From contig CACYNF010000044.1 in the NCBI GenBank assembly GCA_902775595.1, forward strand, positions 1 to 48,285: 48,285 bases of DNA, written 5' to 3'. Below, piece by piece: positions 1-8,474 of the stretch (its first letter is position 1; every line of letters begins with the position of its first letter). Both the position numbers and the translations under genes were made by a program. This stretch comes from an uncultured bacterium. Lineage in GTDB: Bacteria > Verrucomicrobiota > Kiritimatiellia > RFP12 > UBA1067. Under the pieces are notes generated by a model, which ran no database searches, was not told the DNA's origin, and saw nothing but the letters and a program-made list of their open reading frames with translations.

Positions 1-877
1 CGGGCGGGACGGTGGCGGCCTGCGCTGCGGCCGGCGCGCCGGCGAGCTCCGCGGTCCTTGCCGCCTCGCGCTCGGCCCGCGCCGCCTCCTTCGCCGCGCG
101 TATGGCCTCCTTCTCGGCCTGGCGGGCCGCGGCCTTTTCGGCCTTTGCGCGCTCCTTTTCGAGCCGCGCCTGCTCCTTTTCGAGCCGCGCCTGCTCCTTG
201 GCGTCCTTCTTCGCCTGGAGCGCGGCGAGGTAGGCCGCCTGCTGGGCTTCGTACTCCTCGTCGGAGCCAGCTGCCTCGCGAGACGGCGCGATTGTCCCCG
301 AAGCCGCAGCCCAGCGGTAAAGCCCCGCGAAGAAGCCGAGGATCGCCTTGACTCCGATGCATTCGACGAGCGCGACGAGCGCGATCATCGCCATGACCGC
401 GGAACCGCCGAAGTCGCTCAGGAGCGGCGAGACGAGGCGCGACATGACGAGATAGCCAACCACGCCGCCTGCGTTGGCTATGTTGACGCGGTCGAGGGCG
501 GCCGATATCCCCGGCGCGTGGCGCTGCGCCACCTGGAGAAGGCACGCGCATGCGGCGAGCAGGAGCGCGAACCACGGGATGCGCCGGCCGAGGCGCAGCC
601 TGCGCCCGCCCACGAGGCAGAGCCCGAGCGCCACGCAGACGACGGGGATTATCCACACTGCGAGGCCGATGACCGTGTAGCCGTAGTAGGCGAACGTGTC
701 GCCGAGTGCGCCGACCCAGTTCGTGGACGGCAGCGGGGGAACGCGAAGCGCCGCGACCGAGCGCCAGTCGTAGGTCAGCAGCGCCACGAGCGGGAAGAGC
801 GACACAATGAAAAGCAGCCACCCGAAGACATGCTTCTCGATGCTCGGTTCAGCGGTATTCGAAGAGGTTTCTGTCAT
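1..877 (-). CDS. ftsK: DNA translocase FtsK, N-terminal part (cut by window edge)
   Basis: FtsK/SpoIIIE pumps DNA at the division septum; this is its membrane-anchor half. The visible 292 residues start at ATG 877 and show hydrophobic segments typical of the FtsK 4TM domain, including the loop TNWVGALGDTFAYYGY that precedes TM2. A long Lys/Glu/Ala-rich linker (repeats of ARLEKE and AARAERE type) follows, running off the window. The motor and gamma domains lie outside, so the call rests on the N-terminal domain and linker. The start lies 29 bases inside the upstream small gene, so it is the last visible member of the ftsH-cdaA operon. The alternative is another 4TM-anchored SpoIIIE-type translocase. 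Confidence 0.8.
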   Translation of the reverse strand, partial: MTETSSNTAEPSIEKHVFGWLLFIVSLFPLVALLTYDWRSVAALRVPPLPSTNWVGALGDTFAYYGYTVIGLAVWIIPVVCVALGLCLVGGRRLRLGRRIPWFALLLAACACLLQVAQRHAPGISAALDRVNIANAGGVVGYLVMSRLVSPLLSDFGGSAVMAMIALVALVECIGVKAILGFFAGLYRWAAASGTIAPSREAAGSDEEYEAQQAAYLAALQAKKDAKEQARLEKEQARLEKERAKAEKAAARQAEKEAIRAAKEAARAEREAARTAELAGAPAAAQAATVPP

Positions 878-1025
878 TTTGGTTTCTGATCTTCGTGCCC
901 TCGGGCTTGAGGGAATGGTAGACGATTATGGCCAGCAGGAGCGCAAGGAGCTTGAGCCACCAGTTGTGCGTCAGGAGCGACGCCGCCCGCGAGAAGAACC
1001 CGGACTTCTGCGACTCGGTCCTCAT
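849..1025 (-). CDS. 58-residue CdaR/YbbR-like membrane stub
   Basis: A small protein beginning MRTESQKSGFFSRAASLLTHN followed by one hydrophobic helix, WWLKLLALLLAIIVYHSLKP, then a short basic tail. The N-W-x-L-K-L-x-A-L-x-L-A pattern is the one that opens CdaR (YbbR) proteins, the membrane regulators usually encoded next to cdaA. Here no extracytoplasmic YbbR repeat follows; the gene stops and ftsK begins. Its ATG overlaps the cdaA stop as ATGA, and GGAG lies about 7 bases upstream inside cdaA, so translation is probably coupled. By context it may anchor or modulate CdaA. Either CdaR has been reduced to its anchor or this is an unrelated single-pass peptide; the overlap pattern favours a real gene. 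Confidence 0.7.
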   Translation of the reverse strand: MRTESQKSGFFSRAASLLTHNWWLKLLALLLAIIVYHSLKPEGTKIRNQNDRNLFEYR

Positions 1026-1864
1026 TTCGTCTCTCCTTTCGGAAGAAGGCCTGTCCATTCGCGCAGCCAGTGCCCGAGCGCGCCGATGCGCGCGGTGCCG
1101 CCGCCTGCGGAGGGAAGGGTCTTCGCGAGCCAGCGGTGCAGCGTCTCGGCCCTCTGTTCGCCGGAATAGCGGAAGAGCTTCCCGTTGCGCGCGACCGATA
1201 TGTCGCCCGACTCCTCGGAGACGACCACGACGAGGGCGTCGGTATCCTCGGAGAGCCCGACTGCGGCGCGGTGCCGCATCCCGCTCGCGATGAGGTTGGG
1301 GTTGCTGGACACGGGGAATATGCAGTGCGCCGAGGAAAGCCGCCCGCCGCGCATCACCGCGCCTCCGTCGTGCAGCGGCAGCGGCGGCGTGAATATGCTC
1401 GTCACGAGTTCGCGCGAGAAGACGGCGTCGAGCATGATGCCGGTCTCCTCGTAGCCCTTCAGCGAAATGCCGCGCTCGAAGGCGAACAGCGCCCCGATGC
1501 GCCTGTCGGCGAGGGAAAGGAGCGTGTCGACGACGAGGTCCGGCGTCACGGCGTTGCCAGGCCCGTACTTTGGGCGCTCGAGGTATCCGAACGCGCCGAA
1601 TGCGGAGAGCACTCGGCGGATCTCGGGCTGGAATATGACGACCGTCGAGACGGCGATGTAGACGAGCAGGAACTGGACGATGCGCGTTAGGACATCGAAG
1701 TGGAACAGGTACGCGAACGCGGTGAGGAGCGCGGCAAGGAGCCCGAAGCCCATCAGCGCCTGGCCGAAGCGCGAGCCCTTCGCGCTTTTGAGGATCAGGT
1801 AGATCACGATGTAGAGAATCGCGATCTGTATCACGTCCGATGCGTCTATCGCGATTCCGTTCAC
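1022..1864 (-). CDS. cdaA: diadenylate cyclase CdaA (membrane c-di-AMP synthase)
   Basis: Makes cyclic di-AMP from two ATP at the membrane. The 280-residue protein has three N-terminal hydrophobic helices (about residues 10-26, 36-55, 60-78) and a DAC domain. The catalytic motif reads LHDGGAV (residues 164-170), DGG in place of the common DGA, and the second motif is GMRHRAAVGLSE (195-206). VVVVSEESGDIS follows, as in the family. The start is GTG at 1864, overlapping the ftsH stop as GTGA, and no upstream in-frame start with a ribosome site is apparent. Gene order ftsH-cdaA-CdaR-like-ftsK ties c-di-AMP signalling to envelope quality control and division here; no glmM is visible. Confidence 0.93.
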   Translation of the reverse strand: MNGIAIDASDVIQIAILYIVIYLILKSAKGSRFGQALMGFGLLAALLTAFAYLFHFDVLTRIVQFLLVYIAVSTVVIFQPEIRRVLSAFGAFGYLERPKYGPGNAVTPDLVVDTLLSLADRRIGALFAFERGISLKGYEETGIMLDAVFSRELVTSIFTPPLPLHDGGAVMRGGRLSSAHCIFPVSSNPNLIASGMRHRAAVGLSEDTDALVVVVSEESGDISVARNGKLFRYSGEQRAETLHRWLAKTLPSAGGGTARIGALGHWLREWTGLLPKGETK

Positions 1865-3855
1865 AGCACCTCCGTCCTGGGTTCCCCGGGCTGCGCTTCG
1901 CCCGGCTTGGCCTCGTCCGCCGGCTTCGCCTCTTCCCTCTCGGTCTCCTTCATCTCGATGCCGACGAGCCTCGCGACGTCGCGCCCGTCCATGGTCTCGC
2001 GCTCCAGGAGCGTCTTCGCGAGAAGCTCGACCTTGTCCCTGTTCTCCGCGATCTCGCGCTCGGCGCGCGCGTACGCGTCGGCGATGAGCTTCGAGACCTC
2101 CGCGTCGATGGCGCGCGACGTCTCCTCGCTGAAGGCGGGCGGCATCGACTCCGCGATGGCGTAGGGACTCTGCTCGTTGAACGCCTGGAAGCCGAAACGC
2201 TCGCTCATCCCGTACGTGCAGACCATCTTGCGCGCGATGTCGGTCGCCATCGCGATGTCCTGCGCGGCGCCGGTCGATATCTCGTTGGTGAACAACTTCT
2301 CGGCGATCCGTCCGCCGCAGCAGATGACGAGCTCGTCGAGGAAGTGGCTCTTCGTGCGCCCCAGGACGTCGCGTTCGGGGAGCGACATCGTGACGCCGAG
2401 CGCCCGCCCGCGCGGGATGATCGTCACCTTGTGGAGGGGATCCGCGTTCTTCGCGAGGAGCTGGAGTATCGCGTGCCCCGCCTCGTGCCAGGCGGTGATC
2501 TCGCGGTCCTTCTGCGAGTAGCCGGCGCTCTTGCGCTCGCGCCCCCAGAGCACCTTGTCGCGCGCCTCCTCGAGCGTCTCCATGTCGACGCCTTCGAGCT
2601 TCTTCCTCACGGCCATGAGCGCGGCCTCGTTGAGTAGGTTCGCGAGGTCCGCCCCCGAGAAGCCTGGCGTGCCGCGCGCGATGCGCGAAAGGTCCGCGTC
2701 CGGGCCGAACTTGATCTTCTTCCCGTGCAGGGCGAGGATCTCCTCGCGTCCCTTAAGCGTCGGGAGGTCGATCATCACCTGGCGGTCGAAGCGCCCGGGG
2801 CGGAGAAGCGCGGCGTCGAGGGTGTCGGGGCGGTTGGTCGCCGCTATGACTATGACGCCCTCGTTCGGTGAGAAGCCGTCCATCTCGACGAGCATCGTGT
2901 TGAGCGTCTGCTCGTTGTAGCGGCTCGCGCCGAGTGCGCCGGCTCCGGTGCGCTTCATGCCGATGGAGTCGATCTCGTCGATGAAGATGATGCACGGCGC
3001 CTTCTTCTTCGCCTCCGCGAACATGTCGCGCATGCGGCTCGCGCCGACGCCGACGAACATCTCCTCGAAGTCGCTGCCCGAAATCGCGAAGAAGGGCACC
3101 TGGGCCTCGCCCGCGATCGCCTTGGCGAGGAGCGTCTTGCCCGTTCCGGGCGGACCCACGAGGAGGACGCCCTTGGGTATGCGGCCGCCGAGCTTGCGGA
3201 ACGCAGCCGGCTCCTTCAGGAACGACACGATCTCCTGGACCTCCTCCTTCGCCTCGTCGATGCCGGCGACGTCGGAGAAGGTGACCTTTGCCTTCTCCGC
3301 CTTGCCGTCGAGGAGCTTCGCGCGCGACTTGCCGAAGCCGAACATCCCGCCGTCGCCGCCCATCTTGCGGTAGAATAGCCAGTAGAAGAGGAACATCATC
3401 CCGCCGAAGAAGAGTATGTTCATCACGAGCGGCGAGAGGGGGCTTCTGCGCTCCTTGACCTTGACCGGTATCTGCTGGGAGAAGAGGTTCTCCATCAGGG
3501 GCTCGTTCTCGCCCGGGACGAGGGGCACGCGGTACCTGACGCGCACGGGGTCTCCGTTCTTGTCGGCGAGGGGCTTGCCGTCCTTGTCGACTTGGTCGGT
3601 CTCCATCTCGCCGGTGAGATAGGTCTCGCCTTCGTCGCGGTCGATGAACCTGACGACGGGCTCGACGAGCTTCCCCTCGTCGAGCGCTTTGTAGAACTCG
3701 ATCTGCGTCAGCTCGCGCACCGCCTGCTCGCCCGGATTCGTCTTGTAGAAGGCGAAGAAGAGCGCCACGACGGTCGCGATTATGATCCAGGATCGCATTG
3801 CGCCGGTTCTGTTCCCGTCCGGCTTGGCGGCGGGTTTCTTGGACTCGTTGGACAT
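1861..3855 (-). CDS. ftsH: ATP-dependent zinc metalloprotease FtsH
   Basis: Membrane AAA+ protease that degrades misfolded membrane proteins and regulatory proteins. The 664 residues contain TM1 (about 23-37), an extracytoplasmic FtsH_ext domain, TM2 (about 144-161), Walker A GPPGTGKT (234-241), Walker B FIDEID (291-296), the second region of homology [19 protein letters not shown], and zinc motif HEAGH (457-461). The C-terminus is Lys/Glu/Pro-rich. Length and order are normal for the family. It is the first gene of the minus-strand operon. Its extended -10 ends just 8 bases before the ATG, so there is no room for a Shine-Dalgarno site and the message is probably leaderless or nearly so. Confidence 0.97.
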   Translation of the reverse strand: MSNESKKPAAKPDGNRTGAMRSWIIIATVVALFFAFYKTNPGEQAVRELTQIEFYKALDEGKLVEPVVRFIDRDEGETYLTGEMETDQVDKDGKPLADKNGDPVRVRYRVPLVPGENEPLMENLFSQQIPVKVKERRSPLSPLVMNILFFGGMMFLFYWLFYRKMGGDGGMFGFGKSRAKLLDGKAEKAKVTFSDVAGIDEAKEEVQEIVSFLKEPAAFRKLGGRIPKGVLLVGPPGTGKTLLAKAIAGEAQVPFFAISGSDFEEMFVGVGASRMRDMFAEAKKKAPCIIFIDEIDSIGMKRTGAGALGASRYNEQTLNTMLVEMDGFSPNEGVIVIAATNRPDTLDAALLRPGRFDRQVMIDLPTLKGREEILALHGKKIKFGPDADLSRIARGTPGFSGADLANLLNEAALMAVRKKLEGVDMETLEEARDKVLWGRERKSAGYSQKDREITAWHEAGHAILQLLAKNADPLHKVTIIPRGRALGVTMSLPERDVLGRTKSHFLDELVICCGGRIAEKLFTNEISTGAAQDIAMATDIARKMVCTYGMSERFGFQAFNEQSPYAIAESMPPAFSEETSRAIDAEVSKLIADAYARAEREIAENRDKVELLAKTLLERETMDGRDVARLVGIEMKETEREEAKPADEAKPGEAQPGEPRTEVL

Positions 3856-3863
3856 ATACGCAG

Positions 3864-3872
3864 ATTATACCA
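3864..3872 (-). promoter_or_regulatory. extended -10 promoter of ftsH operon
   Basis: On the minus strand the sequence reads TGGTATAAT, then 8 bases, then the ftsH ATG. It lies back to back with the plus-strand promoter of the hemolysin III gene, the two units sharing about 65 bp of intergenic DNA. The short distance leaves at most a two- to three-base leader. Confidence 0.8.
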
Positions 3873-3879
3873 AATCCCG

Positions 3880-3909
3880 TTGACTTGTTGGGCGTTTTTT
3901 TGGTAAATT
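3880..3909 (+). promoter_or_regulatory. sigma-70-type promoter of the hemolysin III gene
   Basis: TTGACT (3880-3885) and TAAATT (3904-3909) are separated by 18 bases, and the spacer ends in TTTTTTTGG. The ATG at 3922 is 12 bases beyond the -10, implying a leader of about six bases. This is one of few promoters in the window with a recognisable -35. Confidence 0.7.
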
Positions 3910-3921
3910 CTGCGCCGCGAA

Positions 3922-4575
3922 ATGAGGAAGGAAAGGTCATATACGTCCGGGGAGGAGGTCGCGAACGCCGTCACGCACGTCGTCGGCTCCCATCTCGGCG
4001 CGGCGATGCTCGCGCTTCTCGTCTGGAAGGGCGCGACGAGCGGCGTCGACGTCGCGTGGAAGACGACGTCCGGGGCCATCTTCGGGTTCTCGATGATTCT
4101 CCTCTACGCGATATCGTCGGCGTACCATACGGTGACGCATCTCCCCGCGAAGCGCGTCCTCCACGTCATGGACCACATGGCGATATACTTCCTCATCGCC
4201 GGCACCTACACGCCGTTCTGCCTCGTCACCCTCCGCCCCGGCCACGCCGCGCTCGCGTGGACGATCTTCGGCATCGAGTGGGGAGGGACGCTCGCGGGCA
4301 TCCTCTTCAAGATAAGGACGACCGGGAAGTTCAGGTTCGTGTCGACGGTCGCCTACGTCGTCATGGGCTGGGTCGCGATCATCGCCATCGTGCCGCTCAT
4401 CAGGTCGCTGCAGGGCCTCGGCACGATGTGGCTGACGCTCGGCGGCGGGCTCTACACGCTCGGCTGCTTGTTCTACCTCTGGAAGTCGCTTCCCTACTCG
4501 CACATGGTGTGGCACCTGTTCGTCCTCGCTGGAACGATCTGCCACTTCTTCTGCATGCTTTGGTACGTCATGTAG
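3922..4575 (+). CDS. hemolysin III / YqfA (TrhA)-type membrane protein
   Basis: A 217-residue multi-pass membrane protein of the bacterial HlyIII/PAQR superfamily. It shows the family's metal-binding signatures in order: SSAYHTVTH near residue 66, MDHMAIYFLIAGTYTP near 84, and the C-terminal SHMVWHLFVLAGTICHF. About seven hydrophobic helices are visible, the family norm. The E. coli homologue affects membrane energetics and fluidity, and haemolytic activity is known for few members, so the name should be read as a family label. It is transcribed alone, divergently from ftsH, from a promoter that leaves almost no leader and no clear ribosome-binding site. Confidence 0.9.
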   Translation: MRKERSYTSGEEVANAVTHVVGSHLGAAMLALLVWKGATSGVDVAWKTTSGAIFGFSMILLYAISSAYHTVTHLPAKRVLHVMDHMAIYFLIAGTYTPFCLVTLRPGHAALAWTIFGIEWGGTLAGILFKIRTTGKFRFVSTVAYVVMGWVAIIAIVPLIRSLQGLGTMWLTLGGGLYTLGCLFYLWKSLPYSHMVWHLFVLAGTICHFFCMLWYVM

Positions 4576-4637
4576 ATCCCGTTTCGCCGCCCGCGCGTTC
4601 CGTCCGCCGTCCGCAATCCCACGAAAGCATGATAAAA

Positions 4638-4646
4638 TGGTATAAT
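4638..4646 (+). promoter_or_regulatory. extended -10 promoter upstream of ettA
   Basis: TGGTATAAT lies in the 136-bp gap after the hemolysin III gene, 65 bases before the ettA ATG. No good -35 is seen at 17 bp. The rest of the gap is AT-rich, then turns into the pyrimidine/CAAC leader. Confidence 0.7.
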
Positions 4647-4676
4647 AAACATTCAAGTACCACAACTCCGACAATC

Positions 4677-4711
4677 ATCAACCTCTCAACCCTTCAACCT
4701 TTCGACTTTTT
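4677..4711 (+). promoter_or_regulatory. CAAC-repeat translation leader before ettA
   Basis: Immediately before the ATG the leader reads CATCAACCTCTCAACC then CTTCAACCTTTCGAC and a run of T. This is four tandem 7-9-base units of the form CYYTCAAC, with no purine-rich Shine-Dalgarno site. Nearly the same sequence precedes murG and a shorter version precedes tsaE. Confidence 0.55.
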
Positions 4712-6316
4712 ATGGCAGGCGAATACCAGTTCAGCTTGATCGACGTCACGAAGCAGGTCGGCGCGAAGACGATCCTGAAGGACGTCAACCTCTCGTTCTT
4801 CTACGGCGCGCACATCGGCGTCATCGGCGCGAACGGCGCGGGCAAGTCGTCTCTCCTCAAGATCCTCGCGGGTCTCGACACCGACCTCATGGGCACGGTG
4901 CAGGTCGCGAAGGGGACGAAGGTCGGCTATCTCCCGCAGGAGCCGGAGCTCGACGACTCGAAGACCGTCCTCGAAACGGTTATGGAGGGCGTTGCGGACG
5001 CGCAGGCCATGGTGACTCGCTACGAGGACCTCTGCTGCGAGCTCGACGACCCCAAGGCCGCCGCGGAGATGGAGCGGCTCCAGGCGATCATCGACGCGAA
5101 CGACTACTGGAACCTCGAGAACCTCGTGGAGCGCCGCATGGCCGACCTCGGCTGCCCAGACGGGTCGAAGCAGGTCGGCGTCCTCTCGGGCGGCGAGCGC
5201 CGCCGCGTCGCGATCGCGCGGCTTCTCCTCTCGAACCCCGACGTCCTTCTCCTCGACGAGCCGACGAACCACCTCGACGCAGAGACGACGTTCCGCCTCG
5301 AGGCGTACCTGAAGGAGTTCAGGGGGACGCTCATCGTCGTGACGCACGACCGCTACTTCCTCTCCGACGTCACCGAGTGGATCCTCGAGCTCGACCACGG
5401 CATCTGCTACCCCTACAAGGGCAACTACGAGGAGTGGCTGAAGCAGAAGGAGGCGATGCTCGCGCGCGAGGCGAAGGTAGAGAAGTCCAGGCAGAAGCTG
5501 CTCGAGAACGAGCTCAAGTGGATACAGACGAATCCCTCGGGGCGCCACGCGAAGGCGAAGGCCCGCGTCGAGCGCTACGAGGAGCTGCAGAAGCAGGAGG
5601 TTTCGACGCGCGAGGACGATCTCGTCATCCGCATCCCGCCGGGGCCGCGGCTCGGCGACCTCGTCGTCCGCGCGGAGCACGTCAAGATGGCGTTCGGCGA
5701 CCAGGTGCTCTACGAGGACCTCAACTTCGACCTTCCGCGCGGCGGCATAGTCGGCGTCATCGGCGCGAACGGCGCGGGGAAGACGACGCTCTTCAAGCTC
5801 ATCACGGGGCAGCTCAAGCCGGTCTCCGGCACTTTCAAGGTCGGCGACACGGTGAAGCTCTCCTACGTCGACCAGACGAGGAGCGAGCTAAAGCCAGACG
5901 AGACGGTCTACGAGGCGATAACGGGCGGCGGAGAGTTCGTGAAGCTCGCGGGAACGACGATGATGAACGGCCGCGCCTACTGCTCGCGCTTCAACTTCCG
6001 CGGGCCAGAGCAGCAGAAGAAGGTGGGCGTCCTCTCGGGCGGCGAAAGAAACCGCGTCCACCTCGCGAAGCTGCTGACGTCCGGCGGGAACCTCCTTCTC
6101 CTCGACGAGCCGACGAACGACCTCGACGTCGCGACGCTCCGCTCTCTGGAGGAGGGCCTTCAGGACTTCGGCGGGTGCGTGATGGTGGTCTCGCACGACC
6201 GCTGGTTCCTCGACAGGATCGCGACGCACATCCTCGCGTTCGAGGGGAAGGGGAAGACGACCTGGTTCGAGGGAAGCTACTCCGAGTACCACGAGGCGCT
6301 TGCGCGCCGCAAATGA
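4712..6316 (+). CDS. ettA: energy-dependent translational throttle protein EttA (ABC-F)
   Basis: A soluble ABC-F ATPase that binds the ribosomal E site and tunes translation to energy state. The 534 residues carry two ABC cassettes: Walker A GANGAGKSS (about 39-47) and GANGAGKTT (about 351-359), signatures LSGGERRR and LSGGERNR, Walker B LLLDEPTNHLD and LLLDEPTNDLD, and switch histidines in VVTHDRYF and VVSHDRWF. Between the cassettes a charged helical linker (P-site tRNA interaction motif) and the KWIQTNPSGRHAKAKAR segment match EttA rather than Uup or antibiotic-resistance ABC-Fs. Opening residues also follow EttA, with LKDVNLSFFYGAHIGVIG. Length is close to the 555 of E. coli. It has no transmembrane domain. 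Confidence 0.93.
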   Translation: MAGEYQFSLIDVTKQVGAKTILKDVNLSFFYGAHIGVIGANGAGKSSLLKILAGLDTDLMGTVQVAKGTKVGYLPQEPELDDSKTVLETVMEGVADAQAMVTRYEDLCCELDDPKAAAEMERLQAIIDANDYWNLENLVERRMADLGCPDGSKQVGVLSGGERRRVAIARLLLSNPDVLLLDEPTNHLDAETTFRLEAYLKEFRGTLIVVTHDRYFLSDVTEWILELDHGICYPYKGNYEEWLKQKEAMLAREAKVEKSRQKLLENELKWIQTNPSGRHAKAKARVERYEELQKQEVSTREDDLVIRIPPGPRLGDLVVRAEHVKMAFGDQVLYEDLNFDLPRGGIVGVIGANGAGKTTLFKLITGQLKPVSGTFKVGDTVKLSYVDQTRSELKPDETVYEAITGGGEFVKLAGTTMMNGRAYCSRFNFRGPEQQKKVGVLSGGERNRVHLAKLLTSGGNLLLLDEPTNDLDVATLRSLEEGLQDFGGCVMVVSHDRWFLDRIATHILAFEGKGKTTWFEGSYSEYHEALARRK

Positions 6317-6353
6317 CGGGTCTGGGATCTAAAGGCCGCAAAGGAGCACTGGC

Positions 6354-6785
6354 ATGGGAAGATTCAGCACACTTGAGGAGGCGAGGGAGTATTTCTCCTG
6401 CGACAAGTTCGCCACCGAGAACGGAATGACGCTCGACGAGATTGACGAGGCGCATGCCGTGACGAGCATGACGCTGGGCGAGCGCCACAAAAACGCCTTC
6501 GGCGGAGTGATGGGAGGGGCGATCTTCACGCTCGCCGACTTCGCCTTCGCCGCGCTCACGAACGACCGCGAAAGGCTTACGGTGGCCCAGCAGGTCAGCG
6601 TCAACTACCTCTCGCAGGCCAAGGGAGGGCGGCTGATGGCCACGGCACGCTACAGGAAGGACGGCCGCAGCTCGTGCGTCGTGAACGTCGACGTGGTTGA
6701 CGACACCGGGCGCGAGGTCGCGCAGTTCGTCGGAACCGGCTTCAAGCTGGGCCGGCAGGCAGACAGTCTGCGTCGTGGCGCGTGA
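6354..6785 (+). CDS. PaaI-type hotdog-fold thioesterase
   Basis: A 143-residue acyl-CoA or aryl-CoA thioesterase of the PaaI/YbgC hotdog superfamily. The motif GGVMGGAIFTLADFAFAAL (about residues 48-66) is the central helix of the fold, carrying the Asp of the PaaI active site (D60). AKGGRLMATARYRKDGRSS is the usual following strand pair. AAAGGAG lies 8 bases upstream of ATG 6354. It sits 37 bases after ettA on the same strand and may be read with it, and a new promoter begins within 10 bases of its stop. The substrate cannot be told from the sequence; with a fatty-acyl ligase in the same region, salvage of misprimed CoA thioesters is possible. Confidence 0.85.
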   Translation: MGRFSTLEEAREYFSCDKFATENGMTLDEIDEAHAVTSMTLGERHKNAFGGVMGGAIFTLADFAFAALTNDRERLTVAQQVSVNYLSQAKGGRLMATARYRKDGRSSCVVNVDVVDDTGREVAQFVGTGFKLGRQADSLRRGA

Positions 6786-6789
6786 TTTT

Positions 6790-6798
6790 TGGTATAAT
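6790..6798 (+). promoter_or_regulatory. extended -10 promoter of the TMEM43-like gene
   Basis: TTTTTGGTATAAT lies 4-17 bases after the thioesterase stop. The ATG follows 32 bases later, with AAGGAG in between, so this unit has a normal short leader. Confidence 0.8.
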
Positions 6799-6830
6799 GT
6801 CGGAAACAAGACAGAACAAGGAGACAAGAA

Positions 6831-8009
6831 ATGGCGGTTACTGAAACGACGAAGGTTTCGTGGGGTTCGAGGCTGGGAAGCTCCGTAAAGGGCGTCTTGG
6901 CCGGCATCGTGCTCTTTCTGCTCGGCTTCCCTGTGCTCTTCTGGAACGAGGGCAACAGCGTGAAGACGGCGAAGGCGCTCGACGAGGGAGAGGGCGCGTG
7001 CGTGCCCGTCGAGTCGATCGAGAAGGTCGATCCCGAGATGGAGGGGCAGCTTGTCCACATGACCGGCCTCGCGACGACGCAGGACGTCCTTTCCGACGAC
7101 CAGTTCGGCGTCTCTACGACGGCGATCGCCCTGAAGCGCACGACCGAGATGCTCCAGTGGGTCGAGCACTCCAAGACCGAGGAGAAGAAGAACCTCGGCG
7201 GCAGCGTCACCAAGACAACCACCTATACTTACACCCAGGAGTGGCTTGAGAGCGCCGTCGATTCGAGCGGCTTCAAGGAGCAGGGCCACGACAACCCGGG
7301 CTTCATCGAGTTCCCGTCCGAGGAGAAGCGCGCGGCGAACGTGACGTTCGGCGCGTTCCGCCTGAACGAGCGCCAGATCGGGCGCATCGGCTCCGAGCAG
7401 GCGTACGCGTTCCCGACCGACTTCGTGTGCAGGGTCGAGCGTGCCCAGCGCCAGGGCTCCGTGATCTACGTCCCCAACAAGCAGACGCGCGACAACGCGC
7501 TCAACAACCGCGACGTCGCGTCGCAGGCGCGCATCGGCGACATGCGCGTGAAGTTCACCGTCATCCTGCCGCACGGCATCTCGCTCGTCGCGAAGCAGAG
7601 GGGCGACACGTTCGTCGGGTATCTCGCGAAGACGAAGAAGAAGGTCGATCTGCTCTGCGACGGCACCAAGGATGCGGCCGAGATGTTCGAGGACGCGCGC
7701 GACGCGAACGCGATGCTGACGTGGCTGGTGCGAATCGGCGGATTCCTCCTCATGTTCTTCGGCCTTTCGATGGTCCTGAAGCCGCTCTCCGTCCTTGCGG
7801 ACGTGCTGCCCATCCTCGGCAACATCGTCGAGATCGGCAACGGGCTCGTGGCCGGCGTGATCGCGCTCGTCTGCTCGCTCGTGACGATCGCGATTGCGTG
7901 GATATTCTACCGACCCGTCCTCGCCATAGTCCTTCTGCTCGTCGCCGGCGCCGCGATCTTCCTTCTCTGGAAGAAGAGGCAGGCGAAGAAAAGCGCGGTC
8001 GTCGCGTGA
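6831..8009 (+). CDS. TMEM43-family membrane protein
   Basis: The 392-residue protein matches the TMEM43 family in layout. One hydrophobic helix near the N-terminus (about 20-40) contains GIVLFLLGFPVLFWNEGNSV, a large extramembrane domain follows, and three closely spaced helices lie at the C-terminus (about 300-385). The opening FWNEG immediately after TM1 is the family hallmark. Eukaryotic TMEM43 organises the inner nuclear membrane; bacterial members have no known function. AAGGAG sits 9 bases before the ATG. It has its own promoter and is followed by a small helical protein 42 bases downstream, probably co-transcribed. Family assignment is good, role unknown. Confidence 0.82.
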   Translation: MAVTETTKVSWGSRLGSSVKGVLAGIVLFLLGFPVLFWNEGNSVKTAKALDEGEGACVPVESIEKVDPEMEGQLVHMTGLATTQDVLSDDQFGVSTTAIALKRTTEMLQWVEHSKTEEKKNLGGSVTKTTTYTYTQEWLESAVDSSGFKEQGHDNPGFIEFPSEEKRAANVTFGAFRLNERQIGRIGSEQAYAFPTDFVCRVERAQRQGSVIYVPNKQTRDNALNNRDVASQARIGDMRVKFTVILPHGISLVAKQRGDTFVGYLAKTKKKVDLLCDGTKDAAEMFEDARDANAMLTWLVRIGGFLLMFFGLSMVLKPLSVLADVLPILGNIVEIGNGLVAGVIALVCSLVTIAIAWIFYRPVLAIVLLLVAGAAIFLLWKKRQAKKSAVVA

Positions 8010-8051
8010 CATCGTCGCCAGCGGCGTTATTAGGTGTAAGGAGATCAAGAT

Positions 8052-8312
8052 ATGCTGACCAGGGAAGAGATGCGCGAGGAGTTCTGGCTGCTGACCAAGG
8101 GCATCCTGCAGGATGGCCGGGTCGATTTCGACGAGGCGCGCGTCATAAAGCGCTGGATCGAGGAACACGATTCCAAGGGCGAGTTCTCGCTTGTCAGATC
8201 CAAGCTCGAAAAATACCTTGAGGACAGGATCATCGATCCGCGGGAGTCGGCGGTGATCGCCGAGACCATCGGGCGGGTTCTGTCCATGCTGCGCGGCGGC
8301 GTCATCCGGTGA
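8052..8312 (+). CDS. small helical protein of unknown function
   Basis: An 86-residue soluble, highly charged protein, predicted largely helical, beginning MLTREEMREEFWLLTKGILQ. It contains two similar blocks, DGRVDFDEARVIKRWIEEH and EDRIIDPRESAVIAETIGR, each an acidic loop followed by an amphipathic helix. This is EF-hand-like or TerB-like in spacing, but I do not recognise a named family. AAGGAG lies 8 bases before the ATG, which supports translation. It follows the TMEM43-like gene and ends just before a strong terminator, so the two form a unit. Confidence 0.7.
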   Translation: MLTREEMREEFWLLTKGILQDGRVDFDEARVIKRWIEEHDSKGEFSLVRSKLEKYLEDRIIDPRESAVIAETIGRVLSMLRGGVIR

Positions 8313-8340
8313 CGCCTCGGCGGACGCCTGGCAACAGAAT

Positions 8341-8376
8341 CGCCGCCATCGTCCAGTTGGCGGCGGTTTTCTTTTT
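8341..8376 (+). terminator. rho-independent terminator after the TMEM43 unit
   Basis: A 7-bp perfect stem, CGCCGCC (8341-8347) with GGCGGCG (8359-8365), with an 11-base loop, followed by GTTTTCTTTTTT. Confidence 0.85.
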
Positions 8377-8402
8377 TAGTACGCCGTCGACTTGGGATAT
8401 TA

Positions 8403-8435
8403 CGCCCCTGCCACTTGAAGGCGGGGGCGGTTTTT
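8403..8435 (+). terminator. second terminator hairpin fused to the next promoter
   Basis: CGCCCCTGCC (8403-8412) pairs with GGCGGGGGCG (8420-8429), giving 10 pairs with one G-T, a 7-base loop and then GTTTTT. The T-run is also the spacer of the promoter that follows, so terminator and promoter share bases. Confidence 0.75.
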
Positions 8436-8443
8436 GGTAAAAT
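8435..8443 (+). promoter_or_regulatory. extended -10 promoter of the Fe-S scaffold / GGGtGRT unit
   Basis: TGGTAAAAT starts at the last T of the terminator tract. The ATG lies 32 bases on, with GAAAGG as ribosome site. Confidence 0.7.
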
Positions 8444-8474
8444 ACCGCCGTTTTACATCGAAAGGTAAAAAAAC

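Noticed and set aside
5377..6429. Long Arg-rich frame across the 3' half of ettA
   Set aside because: Shadow frame caused by high GC; the ABC-F protein in the other frame is clearly the real product. The same applies to similar Arg/Ala-rich frames elsewhere.
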